A stretch of DNA of 7,114 bases from Oribacterium sp. UBA6992 (GCA_002449915.1 DJXY01000072.1:1-7114), one strand, 5' to 3'; counted from the first letter of the stretch, positions 1-6,556 are shown. Numbers and translations: made by a program. Notes: generated from the letters alone by a model not told the origin.

Positions 1-180
1 TCCGGGCAGCATCAGATCCAGAATGATGAGATTGGGCTGATACTCGGGGAAGACCTTGAGCGCGGACTCTCCGTCCTCAACGATCCTGGTATCGTACATT
101 TCCTTCATGAGATACAGGGAAATCAGCTCTGCAATTGAGCTGTCATCATCCACTATCAGAATTTTCTGTTTCTCAGCCAA
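1..180 (-). CDS. OmpR/PhoB-type response regulator, N-terminal part (runs off the window)
   Basis: This is the first 60 codons of a two-component response regulator, a cytoplasmic protein phosphorylated by a sensor kinase. The visible part is the receiver domain: the strand ILIVDDD (residues 7-13) supplies the acidic metal-binding pocket (D11-D13), and LIILDLMLPG (51-60) carries the phospho-acceptor Asp at D55. The DLMLPG form is typical of OmpR/PhoB-class regulators, but the DNA-binding output domain lies outside the window, so the class is inferred. The start is a TTG at 180-178, chosen because an excellent Shine-Dalgarno (AAGGAGG) lies 6 nt before it and the protein starts just before the first beta strand, as expected. 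It lies 35 nt downstream of mutS2 on the same strand with no terminator between, so co-transcription is likely. The target genes cannot be told from this fragment. Confidence 0.9.
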   Translation of the reverse strand, partial: MAEKQKILIVDDDSSIAELISLYLMKEMYDTRIVEDGESALKVFPEYQPNLIILDLMLPG

Positions 181-186
181 AGTAAG

Positions 187-193
187 CCTCCTT
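187..193 (-). promoter_or_regulatory. Shine-Dalgarno of the response regulator gene
   Basis: AAGGAGG on the minus strand, 6 nt before the TTG start codon (180-178). It decides in favour of this unusual start. It also contrasts with mutS2 just upstream, which has no such site. Confidence 0.85.
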
Positions 194-215
194 GCGGATT
201 GGAATCAACCGAAAT

Positions 216-2711
216 TTATTTCTTAAAAAATGCTATCGTAACACCGTCAGAGCCCTCGCCGTATTCTCCGAGACGGAAGGAATCTATGTACTTGTTCTTT
301 TTAAGGACAGTGTGCACCATCTTTTTTAGGGCACCGGTTCCACGCCCATGGACAATCCGCACCTGTGGAAGACGCGCAAGATAGGCATCATCCAGGTACT
401 TGGTAAGCTCCGGCAGTGCCTCGGAGGTGGTTTCTCCGATCAGATTGATTTCAGGAGAGATGCCCATAGCCTTGGACATACCAATGCTGCCACGGCCCTT
501 GGTGCTGCCCTTTTTATGCTCAATCCCCGGACCGGAAACGGACGGCTCATGTACCAGCTCCAGATCCCGGATGTTGACCTTGGTCCGGATGATGCCTGCA
601 GTTACATAGAGATTGTCATTTTGATCCGGCAGTGTGGCAACCGTGGCATTGAGATGCATGGAGAGCACCTTGACGGTATCGCCGATCCGAATCTTTTTGG
701 GACTGATCGGCTGTGCAGGTCCCTTGACCTTGTCACTGCCGCTGGAGAGGGATGCCTGTGTTTCTCTCAGCTTTTTATTGAGCTTACTTCGGGTCTTCTC
801 GGCATCCATGGTGCTGGCGCTGTTCTGCTCCTGTTTCCTCAGCTCTTTTACGATGGAGTCCGCCGTTTCCTTGGCATCTGCCAGGATCTCGGCGGCTTCT
901 TCACGAGCCTTTTGCAGGATCCGGTCCCGACCCTTTTCCACGCCCTTGGAGCTCTCCCGGGCGCGCCGCTTATATTCCTCGATTTCCGCCTTGTATTTCT
1001 CAATCTCCGCCCGTTCACGCTCTACTGTAACGCGGCTCTCCTCGAGACTTGCGATGACATCCTCAAACTTGACATCCTCGGATTCCAGCCTGCTTTTGGC
1101 ATCGTCAATGATAAACTGCGGCAGTCCGAGCTTCTGTGAGATTGCGAATGCATTGGACTTCCCGGGTACCCCGATGAGCAGGCGATAGGTCGGGCTCAAG
1201 GTATTGACATCAAACTCGCAGCTTGCATTCTCCACACCCTCCGTAGAGAGCGCATAGACCTTGATCTCGGCATAGTGCGTCGTCGCAATGGTGCGGGTCT
1301 GCATGTTATGCAGGAAATTAAGAATTGCCATGGCAAGGGCGGCACCCTCTGTGGGATCTGTACCGGCGCCGAGCTCATCAAAGAGGCAGAGGCTGTGCGC
1401 GTCCGCCTGACCCAGGATCCGGACTGTGTTGGTCATGTGCGCAGAGAAGGTAGAGAGACTCTGTTCAATCGACTGCTCGTCTCCGATGTCCGCAAAAATC
1501 TCATCGAACACTGCAAGCTCCGAGCCCTCAAAGGCAGGGATAAACAAGCCGGCCTGACCCATCAGCTGGAAAAGTCCGACGGTTTTAAGGCATACGGTTT
1601 TACCACCGGTGTTAGGTCCGGTAATTACCAGCATGGAAAATTCATCTCCGAGGTAGATGCTGATCGGCACAACCTTGGCGGGGTCAATCAAAGGATGGCG
1701 GGCATCCTTGATGTTGATATAGTAGCGGTCGTTGAAGCCGGGCTTTGTGGCCTTGATGGAGTGAGCATACTTTGCCTTGGCAAATACAAAGTCAAGATGT
1801 GACAGCAGGCGGATATCCTCGGCAATCTGTTCCGTGGAGCCCATCAGCGAAGAGGAAAGAGTTTCCAGAACCTTCTCGATTTCCTTCTTTTCCTCTGCCT
1901 CCAGTTCCCGGATTTCGTTATTCATACGGACAATACTGATCGGCTCGATAAAAAGCGTAGAGCCGGTCGAGCTTTGATCATGTACCATGCCCGGGAAAGA
2001 GGATTTGTATTCTGCTTTCACCGGAAGACAATATCTGCCATCCCGCATGGTAATCACCGCCTCCTGCAGCATCGCGCGGGAGGAATTTAACGTCGCGTTT
2101 AGCTGTGAATGAATCCGCTCCTCCAGAACATGCATTTTGCGGCGCACGCTGTAGAGTCCGTCACTCGCATCATCCGCGACGGTATCCTCGGAAATGATGC
2201 ATCGCGTGATTTCCCGGTTAATTGGGGTCAGAGGCTCAAGCGCATGAAAATATGAGCTCAGTGCATCCTCTGTGGATTCCGGTTCCTCGGAAGACACAGA
2301 AGCCTGGTTCTGCAGGTTTTTGGTATAGTGCTGTACCTTGCGGATCTCGCGCGGCACTGGTTTCGGAGCTTTTTTGTCTTCATCGGTGTCTCTGCCGTAT
2401 GCCTTGGCTCTTGCAGCGACCGTAAGGATCCCGCTGATTGCAAGCAGCTCCGGGATAGAGAGGGATGCCGCAATCTCAAGACGCTTGAGAGAATCCCGTA
2501 CGTCTTTTACGCCGGAGAAGCTGATATTTCCATAGAGCCGGATCCGGTTAACCGCAGACTCGGTTTCGTCCTGATTTGTCCGGATTTCATTGATATCTGA
2601 TGATGGCTCCAGGGCGCGGACTTCTTTTTTTCCTTCCTCGGAGCTTGCATAGTCTTCAAGCTTAAGGAGTATCTTATTGTATTCGAGAGTGATAAATGCT
2701 TTTTTATTCAT
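216..2711 (-). CDS. mutS2: MutS2 family ATPase with C-terminal Smr domain
   Basis: An 831-residue MutS2 protein. MutS2 is a MutS-related ATPase that does not act in mismatch repair; it is linked to suppression of recombination and, in B. subtilis, to collided-ribosome handling. Seen here: N-terminal core and clamp regions (about 1-350), Walker A GPNTGGKT (365-372), family signature DEQSIEQSLSTFSAHM (411-426), Walker B with LCLFDELGAGTDP (441-453), switch histidine in TTHYAEIK (H479), a charged coiled coil (about 545-650), a KOW-like segment (about 672-718), a low-complexity linker, and an Smr domain (754-831) with HGRGTGAL (788-795). It is longer than the B. subtilis protein (about 785 residues), mostly because of a charged stretch near 105-160. 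The Smr domain has INLI (755-758) instead of LDLR. The ATG at 2711 is chosen because MNKKAFITLEYNK matches the usual family N-terminus; the frame stays open for 105 codons upstream, but that part has no family character and crosses the promoter. No Shine-Dalgarno precedes the ATG. Confidence 0.96.
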   Translation of the reverse strand: MNKKAFITLEYNKILLKLEDYASSEEGKKEVRALEPSSDINEIRTNQDETESAVNRIRLYGNISFSGVKDVRDSLKRLEIAASLSIPELLAISGILTVAARAKAYGRDTDEDKKAPKPVPREIRKVQHYTKNLQNQASVSSEEPESTEDALSSYFHALEPLTPINREITRCIISEDTVADDASDGLYSVRRKMHVLEERIHSQLNATLNSSRAMLQEAVITMRDGRYCLPVKAEYKSSFPGMVHDQSSTGSTLFIEPISIVRMNNEIRELEAEEKKEIEKVLETLSSSLMGSTEQIAEDIRLLSHLDFVFAKAKYAHSIKATKPGFNDRYYINIKDARHPLIDPAKVVPISIYLGDEFSMLVITGPNTGGKTVCLKTVGLFQLMGQAGLFIPAFEGSELAVFDEIFADIGDEQSIEQSLSTFSAHMTNTVRILGQADAHSLCLFDELGAGTDPTEGAALAMAILNFLHNMQTRTIATTHYAEIKVYALSTEGVENASCEFDVNTLSPTYRLLIGVPGKSNAFAISQKLGLPQFIIDDAKSRLESEDVKFEDVIASLEESRVTVERERAEIEKYKAEIEEYKRRARESSKGVEKGRDRILQKAREEAAEILADAKETADSIVKELRKQEQNSASTMDAEKTRSKLNKKLRETQASLSSGSDKVKGPAQPISPKKIRIGDTVKVLSMHLNATVATLPDQNDNLYVTAGIIRTKVNIRDLELVHEPSVSGPGIEHKKGSTKGRGSIGMSKAMGISPEINLIGETTSEALPELTKYLDDAYLARLPQVRIVHGRGTGALKKMVHTVLKKNKYIDSFRLGEYGEGSDGVTIAFFKK

Positions 2712-2718
2712 AGAAAGA

Positions 2719-2747
2719 ATTATACCAAATCGGAAGTGGGATTTCCA
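2719..2747 (-). promoter_or_regulatory. mutS2 promoter, predicted leaderless
   Basis: On the minus strand there is an exact TATAAT (2724-2719) with the extended TG motif (TGGTATAAT), and TGGAAA as a 4/6 match to the -35 box (2747-2742), with a 17-bp spacer. The box is followed by TCTTTCT and then the ATG at 2711. Initiation at the usual distance falls on or next to the A of the ATG, the first purine available. No ribosome-binding site fits in the 7 nt between them. Confidence 0.75.
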
Positions 2748-2756
2748 TAGCGCATG

Positions 2757-2798
2757 TTTATCTGCCGGCTTTACCGGCTTAAGATGCCGGCAGGTAAG
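2757..2798. repeat. Inverted repeat between the divergent promoters
   Basis: CTGCCGGC (2762-2769) and GCCGGCAG (2786-2793) are perfect inverted arms. Allowing G-T pairs they extend to 13 bp each (2757-2769 and 2786-2798), around a 16-nt spacer that contains a further CCGGC (2774-2778). The dyad lies upstream of both -35 boxes, so neither predicted transcript includes it. It is therefore more likely a protein-binding site or DNA structure than an RNA element. The binding protein is unknown. Confidence 0.6.
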
Positions 2799-2807
2799 AG
2801 CAGGTAA
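2790..2807 (+). repeat. Direct repeat GCAGGTAA x2, 10-bp period
   Basis: GCAGGTAA occurs at 2790-2797 and 2800-2807, exactly 10 bp apart, which is about one helical turn. It ends 18 bp before the -35 box of the HtrA-like gene, about -72 to -55 from the predicted start. Tandem half-sites on one DNA face upstream of the -35 box are typical of OmpR-family regulator sites. That identity is inference. Confidence 0.45.
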
Positions 2808-2811
2808 AGTC

Positions 2812-2830
2812 CGCAAGGCTTTTTCTTGCG
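2812..2830. promoter_or_regulatory. Small dyad overlapping the -35 box (possible operator)
   Basis: CGCAAG (2812-2817), a 7-nt spacer GCTTTTT, then CTTGCG (2825-2830). The right arm covers most of the -35 hexamer of the HtrA-like gene, so a protein bound here would occlude that promoter. The 6-bp arms are short and could be chance. Confidence 0.35.
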
Positions 2831-2854
2831 TGCCATACGGGTTCTGTATATAAT
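2826..2854 (+). promoter_or_regulatory. Promoter of the HtrA-like/yhaM/rlmD unit, predicted leaderless
   Basis: TTGCGT (2826-2831), 17-bp spacer, exact TATAAT (2849-2854), then ACAGATT and the ATG at 2862. The -10 box to ATG distance is 7 nt, the same as at the divergent mutS2 promoter, so transcription should start at or one base before the ATG. No Shine-Dalgarno is present. Confidence 0.75.
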
Positions 2855-2861
2855 ACAGATT

Positions 2862-4136
2862 ATGGCAGATAAAGATTTTATCAAAGAAAATATCGTCGGA
2901 AGGAAGCAGAGCTGGAGGAAGCGCGCAAGGCACTATGTCCGGGTGATTGTGTCTGCGCTGCTTTTTGGTGTGGTGAGCGCAGGGACTCTTGCGGTAAGCG
3001 AACCATGGATCTCTGCGCGGATTCATCCGACGGAGCCGGAAACGGTGGATCTTGAGCCGGAAACTACGGTTCCGGTGGAAACTACAGCTGTCCCTCAGGA
3101 GGCAGAAACCACGGCAAAAGAAACGGAGCCGATTGAGGAGGTTGTACGGTCGGAGATTGAGACCTATCCGTTTTCTGTCAATGCGGTAAGTGCTATGGTC
3201 TCGAGTCTCAAGCAGGTAGCCACCGAGGCGGAAAAATCTATCGTTGAGGTGACGAGCAGTGTCAGTCAGAAGGACTTTCTGGGACAGGACATCAAGGCGG
3301 AGAACAGCCGGGCCGGTGTGATTATCGCGATGACTGGGGATGAAATCCTGATCATGTGTCCGGGGCAGGATTTAAAGGAACAGGATACTGTAGAGGTTAC
3401 GTGCCTCAGGGAAAGTGTGTATTCTGGACAGGTTAAGGCACTGGATCACACGGACAATATCGCTATCATTTCTATACCGCTTTCTTCCGTTTCGGAAAAG
3501 GACCGCACAGAGCTTACCGGCATTCGCCTTGGCAGCTCGCATCTCCTGCAAAAGGGAGACCTTGTGATTTCCGTGGGCGCACCGGCAGGAGAGCTGTACT
3601 CGATGAGCTATGGCAATGTATCCAGCATAAACTATAATTATCCATATATTGATGGCACATTAGGGGAAATCCTTGCAGACCTTGACAGTGATGGTACAAT
3701 GGGTACGTTTGTACTAAATACCTCCGGGGAGCTTGTCGGCTGGGTTTCCGGAAATTTTGGCAAAAGTCCGGAGCATTACTGCCATATTGCGGGCATTTCT
3801 GATTTTCTTGGTACGGTGGAATCGCTCATCAATGGTACGCCTGTGCCGTATCTTGGACTTAATGTCCAGCAGATCACGGCAGAGATGCAGCAGCAGGGGA
3901 TTCCCGCGGGGCTTTACATCCAGGAGGCGCGGACGGACTCTCCGGCATATGCGGCAGGGATCCAGAGTGGTGATATCCTTGTAAGAGTAGGAGACCGGGA
4001 GATTGGCTCGGCGTTGGATTTAAGCACTGCACTCAAGGAATTAAAGGTTGGAGACACGGTGACATTGTCGGTTTTACGTCAGAAAGGGACAGAATATACG
4101 GAGGTTGCATTCCCGTTAACGGTAGCAGCGAGGTGA
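2862..4136 (+). CDS. Membrane-anchored HtrA-like protein with PDZ domain, probable pseudoprotease
   Basis: A 424-residue protein built like an HtrA/DegP-family (S1C) serine protease. It has a basic cytoplasmic N-terminus (1-27), one transmembrane helix (about 26-46), an extracytoplasmic Thr/Glu/Pro-rich linker (about 56-100), a trypsin-like domain (about 105-322) and a PDZ domain (about 328-422) with carboxylate-binding loop YLGL (330-333). The TDN of DHTDNIAIISI (195-205) fits the catalytic Asp region (D198). However, the segment expected to hold the TNxHV histidine reads ILIMCPGQDL (162-171), and the GNSGGPL serine loop reads GTMGTFVL (278-285), placing Met280 at the Ser. Two of three catalytic residues thus appear lost, while the reading frame is intact. 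A scaffold, sensor or binding role on the outer membrane face is more likely than proteolysis. The ATG at 2862 is preferred over an upstream in-frame TTG at 2826, which lies in the -35 box. It leads a three-gene unit with yhaM and rlmD. Confidence 0.88.
   Translation: MADKDFIKENIVGRKQSWRKRARHYVRVIVSALLFGVVSAGTLAVSEPWISARIHPTEPETVDLEPETTVPVETTAVPQEAETTAKETEPIEEVVRSEIETYPFSVNAVSAMVSSLKQVATEAEKSIVEVTSSVSQKDFLGQDIKAENSRAGVIIAMTGDEILIMCPGQDLKEQDTVEVTCLRESVYSGQVKALDHTDNIAIISIPLSSVSEKDRTELTGIRLGSSHLLQKGDLVISVGAPAGELYSMSYGNVSSINYNYPYIDGTLGEILADLDSDGTMGTFVLNTSGELVGWVSGNFGKSPEHYCHIAGISDFLGTVESLINGTPVPYLGLNVQQITAEMQQQGIPAGLYIQEARTDSPAYAAGIQSGDILVRVGDREIGSALDLSTALKELKVGDTVTLSVLRQKGTEYTEVAFPLTVAAR
4130..4136 (+). 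promoter_or_regulatory. Alternative Shine-Dalgarno for the yhaM gene
   Basis: GAGGTGA overlaps the stop codon of the HtrA-like gene and lies 8 nt before the ATG at 4145. It would add 13 residues to the YhaM-type protein. It is a good match to the 16S tail, so this start cannot be excluded. It could also re-recruit ribosomes finishing the upstream gene. Confidence 0.45.
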
Positions 4137-4169
4137 GCGGTAAAATGGAGTTCAATGAGTTTTTTAAGC

Positions 4170-4175
4170 AAAGGA
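4170..4175 (+). promoter_or_regulatory. Shine-Dalgarno favoured for yhaM
   Basis: AAAGGA, 8 nt before the ATG at 4184. This start gives the N-terminus MKYIENFHDGLRV, which matches where family members usually begin. Confidence 0.6.
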
Positions 4176-4183
4176 AAAATGAA

Positions 4184-5155
4184 ATGAAATATATTGAAAA
4201 TTTCCATGATGGACTGAGAGTAGCGGATGTCTATCTGGTAAAAACTAAAAATGCAGCGATGACCAAAAATGGCAAGGAATATCTCAATGTCACGCTGCAG
4301 GACCGGACCGGCTCGATTGATGCCAAGGTGTGGGAGCCGAACTCTCCGGGGATCAATGACTTTGATGTCCTTGACTATGTTTATGTAGAGGGAAATGTCA
4401 CGGTCTACAATGGCACCAATCAGCTCAGTATTCAGCGCCTTACGGTAGCACATGAGGGCTCCTACGATCCTAAGGATTATCTGCCGGTGTCCGGAAGAGA
4501 TATCAACGATATGAAAAAAGAGCTGGAGCAGGATATCAGAAGCATTCAGAATCCGTATTTAAAGGAGCTTTTGAACCGGATTTTTGTTCAGGATACCGAA
4601 TTTTATAAGGAATTTTGTGTACATAGTGCCGCGAAGTCGGTGCATCACGGATATGTCGGTGGTCTCATGGAGCACAGTCTCTCTGTTGCGGCGATCTGTA
4701 ATTATTTTGCGGAGCATTATCCGGATCTGAACCGGGATCTCCTGATGACGGCGGCGCTCTGCCATGATATCGGTAAGGTGCGGGAGCTGACAGCTTTTCC
4801 GAGAAATGATTACAGTGATGAAGGTCAGCTCATCGGTCATATTGTGATCGGCTATGAAATGGCAATGCAGACGGCAAAGGATATTCCGGGCTTCCCTGAG
4901 AAGCTTGCGTCAGAGCTTGGACATTGCATACTGGCACATCACGGAGAGCTTGAATACGGCTCGCCCAAGAAGCCCGCGCTGATGGAAGCTATGGCGCTTG
5001 CATTTGCCGACAATGTGGATGCCAAGCTGGAAACCATGCGGGAGGCGCTTAACGCAGCCGACAAAAATGGCAAGGTGAGTGAGAACAATGGATGGATCGG
5101 CTTTAACCGGCTGATTGACAGCAATCTGCGCAGAACTAGCCATGAAGAAAAATGA
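4184..5155 (+). CDS. yhaM: YhaM-type 3'-5' exoribonuclease (OB-fold plus HD domain)
   Basis: A 323-residue protein close in length to B. subtilis YhaM (about 314), a cytoplasmic metal-dependent 3'-5' exoribonuclease in RNA turnover. An N-terminal OB-fold nucleic-acid-binding domain spans about 11-90; LNVTLQDRTGSIDAKVWEP (34-52) is its typical core. A metal-binding HD domain follows (about 150-300), with H154/H155, H164 in LMEHSLSVAA, the HD doublet H194-D195 in CHDIGK, H252/H253 in AHHGE and D276. All expected HD-domain metal ligands seem present, so it should be active. Start choice: the ATG at 4184 has AAAGGA at good spacing and gives the family-like N-terminus; the ATG at 4145 with GAGGTGA is a fair alternative, and the GTG at 4133 has no good site. 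The gene follows the HtrA-like gene by 47 nt without a terminator and overlaps rlmD by 14 nt. Substrate specificity is taken from the family. Confidence 0.92.
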   Translation: MKYIENFHDGLRVADVYLVKTKNAAMTKNGKEYLNVTLQDRTGSIDAKVWEPNSPGINDFDVLDYVYVEGNVTVYNGTNQLSIQRLTVAHEGSYDPKDYLPVSGRDINDMKKELEQDIRSIQNPYLKELLNRIFVQDTEFYKEFCVHSAAKSVHHGYVGGLMEHSLSVAAICNYFAEHYPDLNRDLLMTAALCHDIGKVRELTAFPRNDYSDEGQLIGHIVIGYEMAMQTAKDIPGFPEKLASELGHCILAHHGELEYGSPKKPALMEAMALAFADNVDAKLETMREALNAADKNGKVSENNGWIGFNRLIDSNLRRTSHEEK

Positions 5156-6521
5156 TCAGTTTGAAGTAACGATAGAGGATATGTCGTCCGAAGGACTCGG
5201 AATCGGCAGACGGGATGGCTTTGTCTGGTTTATCAAGGATACCGTCGTTGGAGATCATGTACTCGCGGCGGCAACCAAGGTAAAAAAAACCTACGGCTTT
5301 GCGAGACTTGTCCGGGTGCTTACGGTAAGCCCGGACCGGGTGGAGCCACCCTGCCCGATTGCGCGCCGCTGCGGCGGATGCCAGCTGCAGGAATTAAGCT
5401 ATCCTGCACAGCTTCGGTTTAAATCGGAGAAGGTGTATAACAACCTTTTAAGGATCGGAGAGGTCGAGGAGGATGTTCTGCGGCGGGCTTTTGAGCCGAT
5501 CATTGGCATGGAGCATCCATTGCGCTATCGAAATAAAGCGCAGTTTCCGATTGCGAGAGACCGGGATGGAAATATCATCGCAGGATTTTATGCAGGCAGA
5601 ACCCACAGTGTAATCCGCTGTGAGGACTGCCTGCTTGGCGTACAGGAAAATAAAAGAATTCTTGAGATTATCCTTACATGGATTAAGACCTATGGTATCG
5701 AGCCGTATCACGAGGAGAGCGGCAGGGGGATTGTCCGGCACGTGCTGATCCGTAAGGGCTTTGCGTCCGGGGAGCTCATGGTGTGTCTTGTGATTAATCA
5801 GGACAAGCTTCCGCATCAGGAGGAGCTCGTGCGCGCGTTTCAGGAGGCTGGAGACATTCGCCTACGGAGCCTGAACTATAACATCAACAAAGAGCGTAGC
5901 AACGTCATCATGGGACGTGAGCTTGTGAATGTCTTTGGTCCGGGATACATCGAGGATTCCATCGGCAGTGTCCGTTTCCGGATTTCACCGCTCAGCTTTT
6001 ATCAGGTGAATCCTGTCCAGACGGCGGAGATGTATGGTGCTGCGCTGGAGTTTGCGGACCTGCATGGTACGGAAAATGTCTGGGACCTGTACTGCGGCAT
6101 TGGTACGATTTCTCTTTTTATGAGTCAGAGGGCGCGGCATGTGTATGGCGTGGAAATTATCCCGGAGGCGATCGAGGATGCCCGGCAAAATGCAGAGTTA
6201 AATGGAATTTCCAATGCGGAGTTTTACGTTGGCGCTGCGGAGGAGGTGCTGCCGGAGTGGTATGCAAAGCATCCGGAGGAAAGGATCGATGTTGTCTGTG
6301 TGGATCCGCCCCGGAAGGGCTGCGATGAACGGGCGTTGGATACGATTGTTTCGATGGCACCGGAGCGGCTTGTTTATGTAAGCTGTGATTCTGCGACGCT
6401 GGCAAGAGATGTGAAATATCTGAGAGCACATGGGTATGAACTCAAGCGCGTCCGCCCTGTGGATAATTTTCCTATGACAGTACATGTTGAGACCGTGGCT
6501 CTGCTAACAAGAACAAAATAA
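5142..6521 (+). CDS. rlmD: 23S rRNA (uracil-C5)-methyltransferase, RlmD/RlmCD type
   Basis: A 459-residue member of the TrmA/RlmC/RlmD family, which transfers a methyl group from S-adenosylmethionine to C5 of uracil in RNA, most likely 23S rRNA. A TRAM RNA-binding domain comes first (about 5-62). The four cysteines that bind the 4Fe-4S cluster are C71, C77 and C80 (CPIARRCGGC) and C163 (CEDCLLG). The SAM-binding motif is DLYCGIGTISL (315-325), with VDPPRKG at 387-393. The catalytic nucleophile is C415 in YVSCDSATLARD, and the general base is E449 in HVET. All key residues are present. Low-GC Gram-positives often have one enzyme (RlmCD) for both U747 and U1939, so the exact site is open. The ATG at 5142 overlaps the end of yhaM by 14 nt and has no clear Shine-Dalgarno, which suggests translational coupling. 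The upstream in-frame TTG (5115) has no site either and would add nine non-family residues. Confidence 0.95.
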   Translation: MKKNDQFEVTIEDMSSEGLGIGRRDGFVWFIKDTVVGDHVLAAATKVKKTYGFARLVRVLTVSPDRVEPPCPIARRCGGCQLQELSYPAQLRFKSEKVYNNLLRIGEVEEDVLRRAFEPIIGMEHPLRYRNKAQFPIARDRDGNIIAGFYAGRTHSVIRCEDCLLGVQENKRILEIILTWIKTYGIEPYHEESGRGIVRHVLIRKGFASGELMVCLVINQDKLPHQEELVRAFQEAGDIRLRSLNYNINKERSNVIMGRELVNVFGPGYIEDSIGSVRFRISPLSFYQVNPVQTAEMYGAALEFADLHGTENVWDLYCGIGTISLFMSQRARHVYGVEIIPEAIEDARQNAELNGISNAEFYVGAAEEVLPEWYAKHPEERIDVVCVDPPRKGCDERALDTIVSMAPERLVYVSCDSATLARDVKYLRAHGYELKRVRPVDNFPMTVHVETVALLTRTK

Positions 6522-6525
6522 GAGA

Positions 6526-6540
6526 GGGCTGAAAAAGCCC
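6526..6540 (+). terminator. Weak hairpin just after rlmD
   Basis: GGGCT (6526-6530) and AGCCC (6536-6540) pair around GAAAA. The following bases (GTGTTTAAG) are a poor U-tract, so termination here is probably weak. It may stabilise the 3' end or act with the stronger hairpin 17 nt downstream. Confidence 0.4.
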
Positions 6541-6556
6541 GTGTTTAAGCCATTTC

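Noticed and set aside
348..1139. Long plus-strand frame (263 residues) opposite mutS2
   Set aside because: It is an antisense shadow of the well-supported mutS2 gene, with no recognisable domain and no start signals.
2753..2806. A 17-codon mini reading frame in the divergent region
   Set aside because: It has no ribosome-binding site, lies upstream of the predicted rightward promoter and is made mostly of the inverted and direct repeats.
2712..3026. A 105-codon N-terminal extension of the mutS2 reading frame
   Set aside because: It crosses the predicted promoter and the start of the divergent gene, has no family-like sequence and no ribosome-binding site. The ATG at 2711 gives the usual MutS2 N-terminus.
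5115..5141. TTG at 5115 as the start of rlmD
   Set aside because: It has no ribosome-binding site and adds nine residues before the normal TRAM-domain start. The ATG at 5142 fits the family.
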